From: Methanosarcina vacuolata Z-761
GTDB lineage: Archaea; Halobacteriota; Methanosarcinia; Methanosarcinales; Methanosarcinaceae
Assembly (NCBI RefSeq): GCF_000969905.1
Contig: NZ_CP009520.1
Coordinates: 1,922,001 to 1,986,000 of the forward strand
Reading direction: 5' to 3'
Length of the DNA: 64,000 bases
The notes under the pieces were generated by a model. The model saw only the letters and a program-made list of their open reading frames with translations. It had not been told where the DNA came from and made no database searches. The first letter of the stretch is position 1, and each line of letters opens with the position of its first letter. The translations under genes and the position numbers were made by a program. Shown here piece by piece: positions 29,049 through 38,518 of this stretch.

Positions 29049-29498
29049 ATGAGTGAAATTATTCGCTATATTCAAAAACATGAATTGAGAGAACTGCTGG
29101 ACCTCTATAAATACCTGAACAAGGATGACCCAGATATTGTAGAGGATGCTGAACTCAAAAAGCTATGGTAAGAAATATTGGAAGACCCGAGTCAGCACTA
29201 CCTTGTGGTCGAAGTAGATGGAAAACTGGTATCCACCTGCGTAATGATTATTATTAAGAACCTGACAAGGAGCGCAAGTCCTTATGCTATTATCGAGAGT
29301 GTTGTGACGCATCCAGATTATAGAAAAAGGGGGATTGGAACAAGACTTTTAAAAAAGGCGCAGGAGATAGCTAGAGAAAAAGGCTGTTATAAAATTATGC
29401 TCCTTACGGGAAGAAAAGAAGCTATACCGTTTTACGAAAATGCTGGATTTGAGTGTAAATCTAAGACAGGATTTATTATCAGGTTTGACGGACGCTGA
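29049..29498 (+). pseudogene. GNAT acetyltransferase with in-frame TAA
   Basis: From the ATG at 29049 the frame reads MSEIIRYIQKHELRELLDLY and so on to KKLW, then meets TAA at 29169-29171, and continues in the same frame for 108 codons with EILEDPSQHYLVVEVDG and the acetyl-CoA site RKRGIGTRLLKKAQEIA, ending at 29498. Family members have a residue in place of the stop (LWxEIL). A single base change explains it. A shorter product from the TTG at 29178 would lack the first strand and helix. The stop is TAA, not TAG, so pyrrolysine does not rescue it. Confidence 0.85.
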
Positions 29499-29555
29499 TA
29501 AAACAGGTGTTTAATTAAGACTCGTGAACTATTCTTGATGCCTTCAATGATCAGC

Positions 29556-29620
29556 TTTAAACTTTACTTTCAAAGAAGTGCGATTTTTGCCTGGATTTTT
29601 CCTCAAAACCACTATCAGAT
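29556..29620. repeat. Dispersed 65-bp repeat, copy 1
   Basis: The stretch containing TTTCAAAGAAGTGCGATTTT and CCTCAAAACCACTATCAGAT recurs at 57522-57584 and, shortened and diverged, at 33014-33049. Nature unknown; possibly an insertion-sequence fragment. Confidence 0.65.
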
Positions 29621-29735
29621 GCCATTTCATTTCTCTTTGATTTGTTGATCCTAACTACTAAATTCACTTTAAAAAGTCTATTGATAATGATTTACTTGGA
29701 AAAGTATATATAAAGGTTGATCCTAATTAAAGAGT

Positions 29736-31505
29736 ATGGTATTTTTGAGAAAGAAACTTATCAAAGGCAAACCTTACTGGTACATTGTAGAAGCTGCCAG
29801 GGTTAACGGAAAGGTAAAGACTGTTTTTCAGATTTATCTGGGTAGTGCAGAAAAAATACTTGAAATGAAAAAACAATGTGAATCGATGCCTTATGATAAA
29901 CTTAAGTCTTTTGAGTACGGCAAGCTTGCCGCACTCCTTCATGTAAATGAAGAACTTGGATTCATTGACATAGTAAACAGGCATACTGACAAAAAATTAA
30001 TAGATGGATTGAGTGTTGGAGAATACCTTTTACTCGATATAATTGGGAAATGTCACGGCATTTTAAGTGAAAACGGGATCGAAGACTGGTTCAAAAAATC
30101 CCCAATATCTTTCATGTGGAAGTTTCCTCACAAACTAAATTGCCAGAATTTCCTGAACCAAATGAGTTACATTGATTCAGATACGATGAAAAAGATTGAA
30201 GACGACCTTTGTCGGATTCTTGTTGAGAAGGGGTTAACTCCATCAATAATGTTTGTTGATGAATCAAACTGGTTTACCCATGCAACCAATTATGACGAAA
30301 AAAGTGAACTGCTTCATAAAGGATATAACAAAAAGCATCGTAAAGACAAAAATCAAATTTGTGTATCACTGGCTGTAAATGAAAACAATATACCCTTTAT
30401 TCACGAAACTTATCCTGGAAATGTTCCTGATTCGGAAGAATTTTCGGGCATTGTAGACAAAATCATAAATCGACTGACTGAATTAAATATCTGTTCTGAA
30501 GATCTTGTTCTTGTTTTCGATAAAGGTAACAACTCTAAGGATAACATTGAAAAGGTAATCTCAAAAATGAGTTTTGTAGGAGCCGCAAAAGCAAATCAGG
30601 CTGAGGAACTCCTTGATGTTCCACTTTCAAGGTATAATTACTTGTATAAAAACACAAAAGGTAACGAGATTTTTGGATATAGGACAAAACATCAGTTCTA
30701 CGGAACAGAATTCATAACCGTAATTACCTATAATGAAGGGACTTACAAACTTCAAAAAAGCACTTATGAAACAAACAAATCAAAAATAATTGATCAACTC
30801 CAAGACCTGCAGAGAAGATTAGAAAGCAGTAAAGGAAAAGAGAGAAACAGAAGCAGTGTCGAAAATGAAGTTGCAGAAATTATTCTGAAAAAATTCAGGA
30901 CTGTCATAAAATACGAAATAATTGAAGCTCCTGAAGGTAAGAAAAAACCTCAGTTGAAGTTCTGGGTTGATGAGGAAAATGAAAAAAGGTGTGAAAAAAC
31001 GTTTGGTAAGAATATTCTGTTTACGGATAAGCAGGAGTGGCATACTAAAAAGATAGGCTCTTCGTCATTCCCTGTGGATAAGATGATTTTCAATTCGAAA
31101 CCGAACTGGTTTTTATGAAGACATTATGAGGATAGCCACACAAAACAACGAAGAGCCAAAAGAGTGAAAACATATAACAGTAAAAATCTTGTTGAAGACG
31201 ATTTTAAGCTGTTGAACGATCATTTACTTGTCCCTGTAGGACCAGTGTATCACCACAAGGATGAAAATATAAGGGTTCATGTATTTTTGGCTATGATTGG
31301 CCTGCTTTTCTACAGATATTTGGCCTGGGAAGCAAAGATATATGGGTTTTCTATGAAACAACTGATTGAAAAACTGTCTGAAATTAAGATTGCAGTAGTT
31401 CAGGAAAAAGAATCCAAAAAAAGCAAAATTATTGTGGAAGAAATGGACACTAAACAAGCATCGTTATTTTCTTTTCTGAATATGGAGAAATATCTGCCAT
31501 CGTAA
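29736..31505 (+). pseudogene. IS1634/IS4-type transposase split by a MITE
   Basis: The first part (29736-31118) encodes MVFLRKKLIKGKPYWYIVEA and a DDE transposase core (MFVDESNWFTHATNY with a catalytic Asp, LVFDKGNNSKDN with the second). The remaining C-terminal part (31164-31505, YNSKNLVEDDFKLLNDHLLV to SFLNMEKYLPS) lies in the same frame. Between them sits a 102-bp family C MITE that brings stop codons. Without it the two parts join in frame. The insertion probably killed this copy. The ends of the parent insertion sequence were not determined. Confidence 0.85.
31056..31157. mobile_element. MITE-like element, family C, copy in transposase
   Basis: A 102-bp element with ends GGCTCTTCGTC (from 31056) and AACGAAGAGCC (to 31157). 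It is flanked by A-rich sequence with AAAAGA on both sides. Its interior matches 35916-36016 nearly base for base, which shows it is a unit separate from the transposase gene. Confidence 0.85.
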
Positions 31506-31894
31506 TGGAATCGTTGTTGGTAGGATTATTCTTTTGTTAGGCATACACAGATAAAGCCGCAGGATAACGTAAAATCACTCATCTTTGAAAGCAAAGTTAA
31601 AACTGGTAGTAGTCACTCAGTCACTCGGCAGCAGTTATTATATGTATGATAATTTTTCATATGTGTAAATTAATACAGTGAGGATAAATAGGCTCTTTTG
31701 ATTCAAGAGACTCCTTTAATTCCGGTACTTCTGGCCTCAGGTCCATGTCAGTATATGGGAAAAGTTAGTCGAGCCAGGCTTTGGTCTGGTTCTTGATCCC
31801 AGCAAAATAGTAGTGTTGCCGTTCATTCAAGAGTTTCCCAGGAGAACGGCAATTTTTATCATAGTATTTGTCGCTTCCTCAAAATATTTCAACC
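31506..31894. other. Gap after transposase
   Basis: About 390 bases with no gene or clear repeat recognised. Confidence 0.5.
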
Positions 31895-32713
31895 TTACTT
31901 CCACATAACCTCAAGAGGCTTCCTGCGGGGGATTCCATAAACCCTGTACTCCGGATTGCCAAACATCATTGCGTAGGCACATTTCCTTCCTACGGGAAAG
32001 CCCAGTTCATTTTGAAGAGGTTCATAGGACATGGCAGCAGCCGCAACAAAGCCAGCCCAGCATGTCCCGATCCCGAATGCCGGTGCAGCGATATCGAAAT
32101 GTGTGAGGGCGATGATAGCATCAGTAGGCGCAATAGGGTTGTCTTCCGGGATGTGGGCGAAAAGCAGGTGTGGAGCACCACGGCAGATGACATCGATTCC
32201 CTGTTCCCATGCTGAAATAAGCATCGGCACAAACCCGCTCATAGGATGGTCGGTGTTAAGCAGGTTTTTCATCCATTCGATTGTGAGTCCGGCAATCTTC
32301 TTTACTTCTTCTGGATCATGGATTATCAGCCACTGTACCGGCTGACCGTTACCTCCGGACGCGGCGTAGCGGGCAATATCGAGGACTTCAAGGATTTTCT
32401 CCTTTGGCACGGGTTCCCGGGTAAAGTGCCGGATAGACCTGCGTTTTTTGAGGTAGAAAGCCACATCCTCAGGAGAGATGTTGCCTGCATCTGAAGGAAG
32501 AAGAACTTTTTCATCAGGTAGGAAATTCAGGGTGAGTGCCTGAGATGGGCAGAAAACCTCACAGTGCCCGCAGTAGAGGCAGTGTGAAACGTTTGCTTCC
32601 TGTACCTGGGGGAGATTAGACTCATCATCCAGACCGATAATACCTGAAGAGCACATCTTTACACAAAAGCCGCATCCTGTGCAGCGATCCTGATCGACAA
32701 TAATGTGAGTCAT
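31895..32713 (-). CDS. Nitroreductase with N-terminal ferredoxin domain
   Basis: A protein of 272 residues. The N-terminal 60 residues bind two [4Fe-4S] clusters: C11-T-G-C14-G-F-C17 with a fourth Cys at 21, and C44-L-Y-C47-G-H-C50 with C54 (CP follows). An FMN-binding nitroreductase domain follows: RRSIRHFTREPVP near residue 92, ASGGNGQPVQW near 118 and GIGTCWAGFV near 217. The clusters probably feed electrons from a ferredoxin to FMN for reduction of an unknown substrate. Start at 32713. It stands alone. Confidence 0.9.
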   Translation of the reverse strand: MTHIIVDQDRCTGCGFCVKMCSSGIIGLDDESNLPQVQEANVSHCLYCGHCEVFCPSQALTLNFLPDEKVLLPSDAGNISPEDVAFYLKKRRSIRHFTREPVPKEKILEVLDIARYAASGGNGQPVQWLIIHDPEEVKKIAGLTIEWMKNLLNTDHPMSGFVPMLISAWEQGIDVICRGAPHLLFAHIPEDNPIAPTDAIIALTHFDIAAPAFGIGTCWAGFVAAAAMSYEPLQNELGFPVGRKCAYAMMFGNPEYRVYGIPRRKPLEVMWK

Positions 32714-33052
32714 CGTATCAAATCCTATTAAAAGTAGATATATCGACCAGCCGGCATTTATTACTTTTCTTTTTTTATCGGTCTGTGAAGTTTCATTTAT
32801 TCGATAACTGGATGGGCAAAGAATAAGAGACTGGGTACTTTTCTATTTACATTATGCCATTAAGTTTTACAACAGGTTTTCATCTGCCCATCTATAAAAT
32901 CTCTTCAATTTCTCTTCCATATAAAAGTAATGTTCCCCGTGGTCCAGGACTTTAATTGTTTAGTGATGCCTCGCTGCAAATGCTGAAATTTCGCCCCATT
33001 CAGACAGATTATCGTTAGACTTTCCTTTCAAAGAAATGCATTTTTTGCCAAA
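32714..33052. other. Gap before IS1-type remnant
   Basis: No gene. A short copy of the dispersed TTTCAAAGAA repeat occurs at 33014-33049. Confidence 0.5.
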
Positions 33053-33430
33053 ATGAAAAATATTCAACGTATTATTTTTGGAGATCCTGAAGAAATAGTT
33101 GAAATGCTTGGAGCTAATTCGGAAGATTACATTGGTACTTCATATGTAGAAAGGATAAATCTTACGATCAGGACCTCTCTTGTGAGATTTGTAAGGAGAA
33201 CAATGAATTTCAGTAAAATAATGAAGATGCATACGAAAACATTTGATTTATTCCAGGCATGGTATAACTTTATAAAACCTCATGATTCTCTAAAATTAAG
33301 AATAAACTCTAAAAATAGAAAATGGTTACAAAGAACTCCACCAATGGCAGAAGGAATAACATATCACATATGGAATTTAAAGGAATTACTAACGTTTAGA
33401 GTTCCTGTTCAATAACTTAGGGACACGACC
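33053..33430 (+). pseudogene. IS1-type transposase remnant with one end
   Basis: The 120-residue frame (IGTSYVERINLTIRTSLVRF, then NFIKPHDSLKL) is the C-terminal half of an IS1-family transposase with the late catalytic glutamate region. The N-terminal half is missing. Just after the stop lies AATAACTTAGGGACACGACC, the apparent right end of the element; the reverse of the same end occurs alone at 48930. No left end was found. Confidence 0.75.
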
Positions 33431-33660
33431 ACAAATCAAAGTATAAATGAGTATATATTCTAAATATTTTAATAAATAGCGGGTACTGCAAAATAGTGTT
33501 ACATAGATACCTTTCACAAATATTGAGTATGAATCTGCATATGTTCTATATGTGAAAGATTCAAATACAGATGGCTTCTTTTTTAAAAATGGGATTTGTA
33601 TTTTTTATATTGCGTTAGACCCGAAACTTAAAAAATTATTCTAAAAGTTGAGGTAATTCT

Positions 33661-35430
33661 ATGGAGACTAAGGAAACAGATACTTTATTTATTATTTCAA
33701 TACTGGGACTTTTGCTGCTGGGAAACGTTGGTTCTGCAGCAGCTGTACAATTTGATTCGAATTCTAGCGTTAATTTCACGAACTCTACTAACTGCGAATT
33801 TCCTGTTACGCCGGAAGCTAATATAAAGAACGTGATTGTCCTGATTCCTGATGGTTGTTCTCAAAGTGTGGAGACTTTAGCTCGCTGGTATAGCGGAAAG
33901 CCTCTTGAGCTTGACAATATGGTGACTGGGACAGTCTCGACTTATAGCACTGACTCAGTCATTACTGACTCATCCTCAGCTGCAACCGCATTTGCTGCAG
34001 GATATAAAACTACTAACGGTTTTGTAAGCGTCGGGCCGAGCAATAGCTCTGTGTTAAGTACACTGGAAATTCCACCTGAAGAACTGCAGTACAGACCACT
34101 TGCAACAGTGCTTGAAGGTTCAAAGCTCGAAGGCAAGGCTACAGGACTTGTAGCAACCTCTCGTATTACCCATGCCACACCTGCGGCTTTTGCTGCTCAC
34201 GTAGATAACAGAGATAATGAAACCGAAATCATGAAACAGATGGTTTATGAGAATATTGATGTGGTCTTTGGCGGCGGTTCCAGTTATCTCACACCTGTAA
34301 CTGGGGGAGGAAAAAGGGCTGACGGAGAAAACCTGACAAAAGTACTTCTTGAAAGAGGCTACCAGTATGTTGACAGCAGAGATCAAATGATGAACCTGAC
34401 CACTGGAAAGGTTTGGGGTCTTTTTGCCAGTAGCCACATGATGCCGGATATCGATCGTTCTTCACTTGCACCTGAACAGCCTTCTCTCTCAGAAATGACC
34501 AATAAGTCCATCGAACTGTTATCTCATGATAAAAATGGCTTCTTCCTGATGGTCGAAGGCAGCCAGGTTGACTGGGCAGACCACGCCAATGACCCTAACT
34601 ATGCTGTAACCGATTTTCTGGCTTTTGACAAAGCTGTTAAGGTTGCAGTTGACTTTGCTAAAAAGGACGGGCATACACTAGTCCTGGTTTTCCCGGATCA
34701 TAATACAGGCGGCATGACTATTGGCAGCGACTATGATCCCAATTATACATCCACAACCGTAGAAGATGTTATTGCGCCTCTCAAAGGTATGAAACTCAGT
34801 TCCACAGGCCTTGAGACAAAAATAGGGACTGATCTTTCATCTGAAAATATCAAAAAACAGCTAAAGACCTGGTGGGGCATTGATGCTACTGATGAGGATA
34901 TATCTGAAATTCTTAAGCTCTACAACGATGGAAAAGGCCTATCACTTGACTATGCCATCAGCGAGGTAATAAGCCGCAATCACACAGTAATTGGCTGGAC
35001 TACTCACGGGCATTCTGGAGACGATGTTCCTCTATGGGCTTATGGTCCTGACCATCCGACAGGCCATATGGATAATACCGAAATTGCAGGATATATAGCT
35101 AAAGACCTCGGATTTGACCTTAACAAGACCAATTCGAATCTCTTTATTGAAGTGGGGGAAGTTTTCTCCAAAGACAACGGAGATGGGAAACTGGATAAAG
35201 ATGAATATTTGATGAACATGACAGATTCCTCAAACCCTGTGCTGGAAATTGGAGATGCCGAACTGCCAGTTGACACGAATATTCTTATCAAGAATGGCGT
35301 AGCTCATGAGCTAGAAGGAATAGTTGTCTACGCTCCGGCAACTGGTAAAGTCTATATTCCCTGTGAAGCACTTTCACTTGTAAATGGAACAAAAATTAAT
35401 GGAGCTCAAAAAGCAGCCGAAGCTGCCTGA
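33661..35430 (+). CDS. Secreted alkaline phosphatase, PhoA family
   Basis: A protein of 589 residues with GAGGT ahead of the ATG and a signal peptide ending near GSAAA. Family sites in order: the metal Asp in IPDGCSQSVETLARWY (near residue 64), the catalytic Ser in TDSSSAATAFAAGY (near residue 105), EGSQVDWADHAND (near 300), FPDHNTGGM (near 345) and THGHSGDDVPLWAYGP (near 445). The enzyme releases phosphate from monoesters outside the cell. A C-terminal insert with DNGDGKLDKDEYL resembles an EF-hand loop, suggesting calcium binding. It stands alone; no phosphate-box was identified. Confidence 0.93.
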   Translation: METKETDTLFIISILGLLLLGNVGSAAAVQFDSNSSVNFTNSTNCEFPVTPEANIKNVIVLIPDGCSQSVETLARWYSGKPLELDNMVTGTVSTYSTDSVITDSSSAATAFAAGYKTTNGFVSVGPSNSSVLSTLEIPPEELQYRPLATVLEGSKLEGKATGLVATSRITHATPAAFAAHVDNRDNETEIMKQMVYENIDVVFGGGSSYLTPVTGGGKRADGENLTKVLLERGYQYVDSRDQMMNLTTGKVWGLFASSHMMPDIDRSSLAPEQPSLSEMTNKSIELLSHDKNGFFLMVEGSQVDWADHANDPNYAVTDFLAFDKAVKVAVDFAKKDGHTLVLVFPDHNTGGMTIGSDYDPNYTSTTVEDVIAPLKGMKLSSTGLETKIGTDLSSENIKKQLKTWWGIDATDEDISEILKLYNDGKGLSLDYAISEVISRNHTVIGWTTHGHSGDDVPLWAYGPDHPTGHMDNTEIAGYIAKDLGFDLNKTNSNLFIEVGEVFSKDNGDGKLDKDEYLMNMTDSSNPVLEIGDAELPVDTNILIKNGVAHELEGIVVYAPATGKVYIPCEALSLVNGTKINGAQKAAEAA

Positions 35431-35598
35431 AAATGTGAGTTAATTGACAGGGATTATTTCCCTTTTCTTGTTTTTTGCTCTGTCTATGGATTGTGAAATG
35501 TGAAATATCTTCACCAGACCCACATTTGAGAAGTCCGGAACAGGTTTTAATTTACAAATTGGCATACTTCCCACGCAAGCTGTGGAGAAGTTTCTTTT

Positions 35599-35676
35599 CT
35601 GGTTGTATTTTCTGGTTGTATTTTCTGGTTGTATTTTCTGGTTGTATTTTCTGGTTGTATTTTCTGGCTGTACTTT
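35599..35676. repeat. Tandem repeat, 13-bp unit, six copies
   Basis: CTGGTTGTATTTT repeats from 35599 with starts every 13 bases; the last copy has a C for T. Confidence 0.95.
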
Positions 35677-35915
35677 TACTTAAGATGGTACGGTCAAGAA
35701 CCCATCGAGGGGTGTCAGTGATCCCTTTCCCTACATTAGAGATAACCCGTAAAATAAATTTTTACATTAATTGCCTTGATATTTCTCTACAAGATCGCCA
35801 CCGTTATTGACTTCATCGACATCATGTTTGTTTCATGGCGGTTATAAGCAGTTATGACAGCTTCAACCTATTTATTAAAGTATTATGAACCGTGTTCCGA
35901 AAACTTAAACTTTCA

Positions 35916-36016
35916 GGCTCTTCGCTATTCCCCATGGATAAGATGATTTTCAATTCAAGACCGAATTATTTTTATGAGGACATTATGGGGATAGCCACAC
36001 AAAACAGCGAAGAGCC
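35916..36016. mobile_element. MITE-like element, family C, intergenic copy
   Basis: A 101-bp element with ends GGCTCTTCGC and GCGAAGAGCC. Its interior matches the copy inside the transposase gene at 31056-31157 (GATAAGATGATTTTCAATTC shared). Confidence 0.85.
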
Positions 36017-36166
36017 AAAAATTATATCAGACAATTTAACGAGACGCGAAGAACTGGTATTTTTAGATCAAAGCTTAAAGCATTCAACAGCGCAATGGCT
36101 TTTTTGAAAATTTATTGCGGTATCTGATATTATTGTTGACACTGTAAGATAACGTTGCGATATTGA

Positions 36167-36201
36167 TATTTAGGTACCTAAATATATTAGGTGCTTAAAT
36201 A
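36167..36201. promoter_or_regulatory. Tandem palindromic operator of MarR regulator
   Basis: TATTTAGGTACCTAAATA at 36167-36184 is a perfect 18-bp palindrome. A second, imperfect site (TATTAGGTGCTTAAATA) follows at 36185-36201. The marR ATG is 20 bases downstream, so bound regulator would probably block transcription of its own operon. The TTTAGGTACCTAAA type of sequence is common for bacterial MarR operators as I recall. Confidence 0.7.
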
Positions 36202-36220
36202 ACAGTGTGGACGTAGTCAA

Positions 36221-36706
36221 ATGCAGAATAAGAATGTGATACAGCTGTATAATACGTTGAACCGTCTGAACAAGCAAATGCACCGTTTTTCTCATAAGGC
36301 GGACCACAAACACGGTCTATTCCACATGCAGTCAAAATTGCTGCAGCTAATCGCGAAAAATGAAGGAATTATCCAGCGGGACCTTGCGAAAAAAATGGAT
36401 ATGCGTCCTTCGTCTATGACAGAAGCACTCGGAAGACTGGAGCAACTGAACCTTATTTTGCGTAAACGGGATGAAAAGGATCAGAGGTCAATGCACATCT
36501 ACCTGACAGATAAAGGCAGGGAAATTGTTGAAGACACTGTCAGGTCCGAAGAAGAATTCATGAAAAAATTTACAGATATCGTGTTCAGAGAAATCTCGGA
36601 AGAAGAAATCGAAAAGATGCTTGCAATTACCTCAAAGCTGTGTAAAAGTCTTGATACGCTGGACTTGAAAGAACCGAAAGATTGTAGCGAGGAATGTTGC
36701 CAATAA
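36221..36706 (+). CDS. MarR-family transcriptional regulator
   Basis: A protein of 161 residues with a winged helix-turn-helix (GIIQRDLAKKMDMRPSSMTE recognition region near residues 50-70, then the wing LRKRDEKDQRSMHIYLTDKG near 95). A Cys-rich tail (CSEECC) could sense metal or oxidation. It precedes two ABC exporter genes on the same strand and has a palindromic operator pair in front, so it most likely represses this operon until a drug or metabolite binds. The gene set resembles marR-ABC-ABC operons of Firmicutes, suggesting transfer from bacteria. Confidence 0.9.
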   Translation: MQNKNVIQLYNTLNRLNKQMHRFSHKADHKHGLFHMQSKLLQLIAKNEGIIQRDLAKKMDMRPSSMTEALGRLEQLNLILRKRDEKDQRSMHIYLTDKGREIVEDTVRSEEEFMKKFTDIVFREISEEEIEKMLAITSKLCKSLDTLDLKEPKDCSEECCQ

Positions 36707-36729
36707 TCACTGCCTTTGTAGAAAATAGG

Positions 36730-36741
36730 GATAACGTTATC
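36730..36741. promoter_or_regulatory. 12-bp palindrome between marR and exporter gene
   Basis: GATAACGTTATC is a perfect palindrome 38 bases before the exporter ATG; GATAACGTT also occurs at 36148 before marR. It could be a second regulatory site. Weak. Confidence 0.3.
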
Positions 36742-36778
36742 ATTTTGAATAATTACAAAACAGCAAAAGGATACATTT

Positions 36779-38518
36779 ATGTTTCAACTTATTAAAAAAA
36801 ATCTTAAGGGCATAGCTCTGATTTGTTCTTTACTTGCTCCTCTTTTGATGTTGATAGAAGTCTTCATGGACCTTCAACAACCAAGGCTTATGTCAAATAT
36901 TGTGGACATAGGAGTTCAAAACAGAGACCTGGGATATATATTATCGACAGGCTTCGAAATGGTGCTTTGTGCGCTTACGGGATTAATTGGCGGTGCAGGA
37001 TGCGGTGTGCTCGCCTCATTTGCATCTGTGATGTTAGCTGGAAGTTTGAGAGAAGAGCTTTTTCATAAAATACAATCGCTTTCCTATACGGAAATTGACC
37101 ATTTCAAAACATCGTCGCTTATTACAAGGCTGACCAACGATGTAATGCAAATTCAGAATATGTTTCTCATGTTGCTGCGTGGCATGGTGCGTTCACCATT
37201 GTTGTGCATTGGCGGAATAATTATGTCCTTTTTGCTGAGTCCCCGTCTTGCCGTTGTTTTCTGCATCATTCTGCCTATTCTCATCACTTGTGTCGTATTT
37301 GTGATGATGAAATCGGTGCCGCTTTACACGCAGATGCAGCTCTGGCTTGACAAAGTTAATACCGTCATGCGTGAAAATCTGCTGGGTGTACGTGTTATAA
37401 AAGCCTTTAATTTAGAAGACAAACAGAATGCACTTTTCGGCAAAGTAAATACGGAATTTACAGAAAAAAGCATACGGGCACAGAACCTGACCTTTACGCT
37501 GATGCCGATAGCTACTCTGGTTATGAATCTGAGCATTGTTGCCATCCTGTGGTTCGGAGGCAATATGGTCGTTTCCGGAAATATTGAAACAGGCAAGATA
37601 ATGGCGTTTGTCAATTACCTTGTGCAGATAACAAATTCTCTTATAATGCTTGTCAATATGATTATAAACGTTTCACGCGCACAGGCATCATCAGGTCGTA
37701 TAAAAGAGGTTTTGGACTGCGAAACGAGTATTAAGGAGTGCAATTCTCCCGTATTGCCAGAGAATTATGACATTGAGTTCAAAAACGTCAGTTTCAGATA
37801 CGGCGAAAGTGGAGAATATGTTCTGAAAAACCTGTCGTTCCTGTTTAAGGAAGGGCAGACAATAGGTATTATAGGAGCTACCGGCTCAGGAAAGAGCTCA
37901 GTTGTAAGCCTGATTCCGCGGCTGTATGAGGTAACCTGTGGACAGGTCCTGATAGGAGGTTGTGATGTTAAGGATATACCAGTACAGCACCTGCGCAGCA
38001 GTATCGGGATCGTGCTGCAGGAAAACGTCCTTTTTCAGGGGACGGTTAAAGAAAATATGAATTTTGGCGATGAAGAAGCAGAGGAGGAAGAAATATGGGA
38101 TAGCCTTCAAGCTGCTCAGGCAGAAGATTTTATTCAGGCTCTCCCGGACAAATTACAAAGTCAAGTTGAACAAAGAGGAAAAAACTTATCAGGTGGGCAG
38201 AAACAGCGCCTTTCCATCGCAAGAACTCTTCTGAAAAAGCCAAAAATTTTGATTTTTGATGATTCCACAAGCGCAGTTGACCTCTCGACCGAGGCTCGCC
38301 TGCAATTTGAAATTGCAAAAAAGATGAACGAAAACACGATAATCGTCATTGCGCAGCGTATATCCGGTGTTATGGATGCGGACACAATATTGATGCTTGA
38401 TCATGGCAGTGTTATTGCAAAAGGTACCCATAAAGAATTACTGCAAAGCAACGAAGTATATCGCAATATAGCCGTTTCACAGCTTGGCAAGGAGGTGCTC
38501 CTTAATGTCACAGAATAA
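36779..38518 (+). CDS. ABC exporter half-transporter, degenerate NBD
   Basis: A protein of 579 residues: six-helix transmembrane domain (about 1-310), then a nucleotide-binding domain with GATGSGKSS (Walker A, about 366), LSGGQKQR (about 470) and ILIFDDSTSAVD (Walker B, about 491). The residue after the Walker B Asp is Asp where a catalytic Glu is usual, typical of one half of heterodimeric exporters such as BmrCD or TM287/288. Its partner is the following gene, which it overlaps by 14 bases. It probably exports a drug or lipid-like compound. Confidence 0.9.
   Translation: MFQLIKKNLKGIALICSLLAPLLMLIEVFMDLQQPRLMSNIVDIGVQNRDLGYILSTGFEMVLCALTGLIGGAGCGVLASFASVMLAGSLREELFHKIQSLSYTEIDHFKTSSLITRLTNDVMQIQNMFLMLLRGMVRSPLLCIGGIIMSFLLSPRLAVVFCIILPILITCVVFVMMKSVPLYTQMQLWLDKVNTVMRENLLGVRVIKAFNLEDKQNALFGKVNTEFTEKSIRAQNLTFTLMPIATLVMNLSIVAILWFGGNMVVSGNIETGKIMAFVNYLVQITNSLIMLVNMIINVSRAQASSGRIKEVLDCETSIKECNSPVLPENYDIEFKNVSFRYGESGEYVLKNLSFLFKEGQTIGIIGATGSGKSSVVSLIPRLYEVTCGQVLIGGCDVKDIPVQHLRSSIGIVLQENVLFQGTVKENMNFGDEEAEEEEIWDSLQAAQAEDFIQALPDKLQSQVEQRGKNLSGGQKQRLSIARTLLKKPKILIFDDSTSAVDLSTEARLQFEIAKKMNENTIIVIAQRISGVMDADTILMLDHGSVIAKGTHKELLQSNEVYRNIAVSQLGKEVLLNVTE

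Larger units (their letters stand above)
35431..36220. other. Gap with VNTR, MITE and MarR operators
   Basis: No gene. It contains the 13-bp tandem repeat (35599-35676), the family C MITE (35916-36016) and the palindromic operator pair (36167-36201) before marR. Confidence 0.7.

Noticed and set aside
29169-29171. Stop codon readthrough by pyrrolysine
   Set aside because: The codon is TAA; pyrrolysine uses TAG.
35892-36107. Plus-strand frame of 71 residues
   Set aside because: It lies mostly in the family C MITE; the same translation occurs inside the broken transposase.
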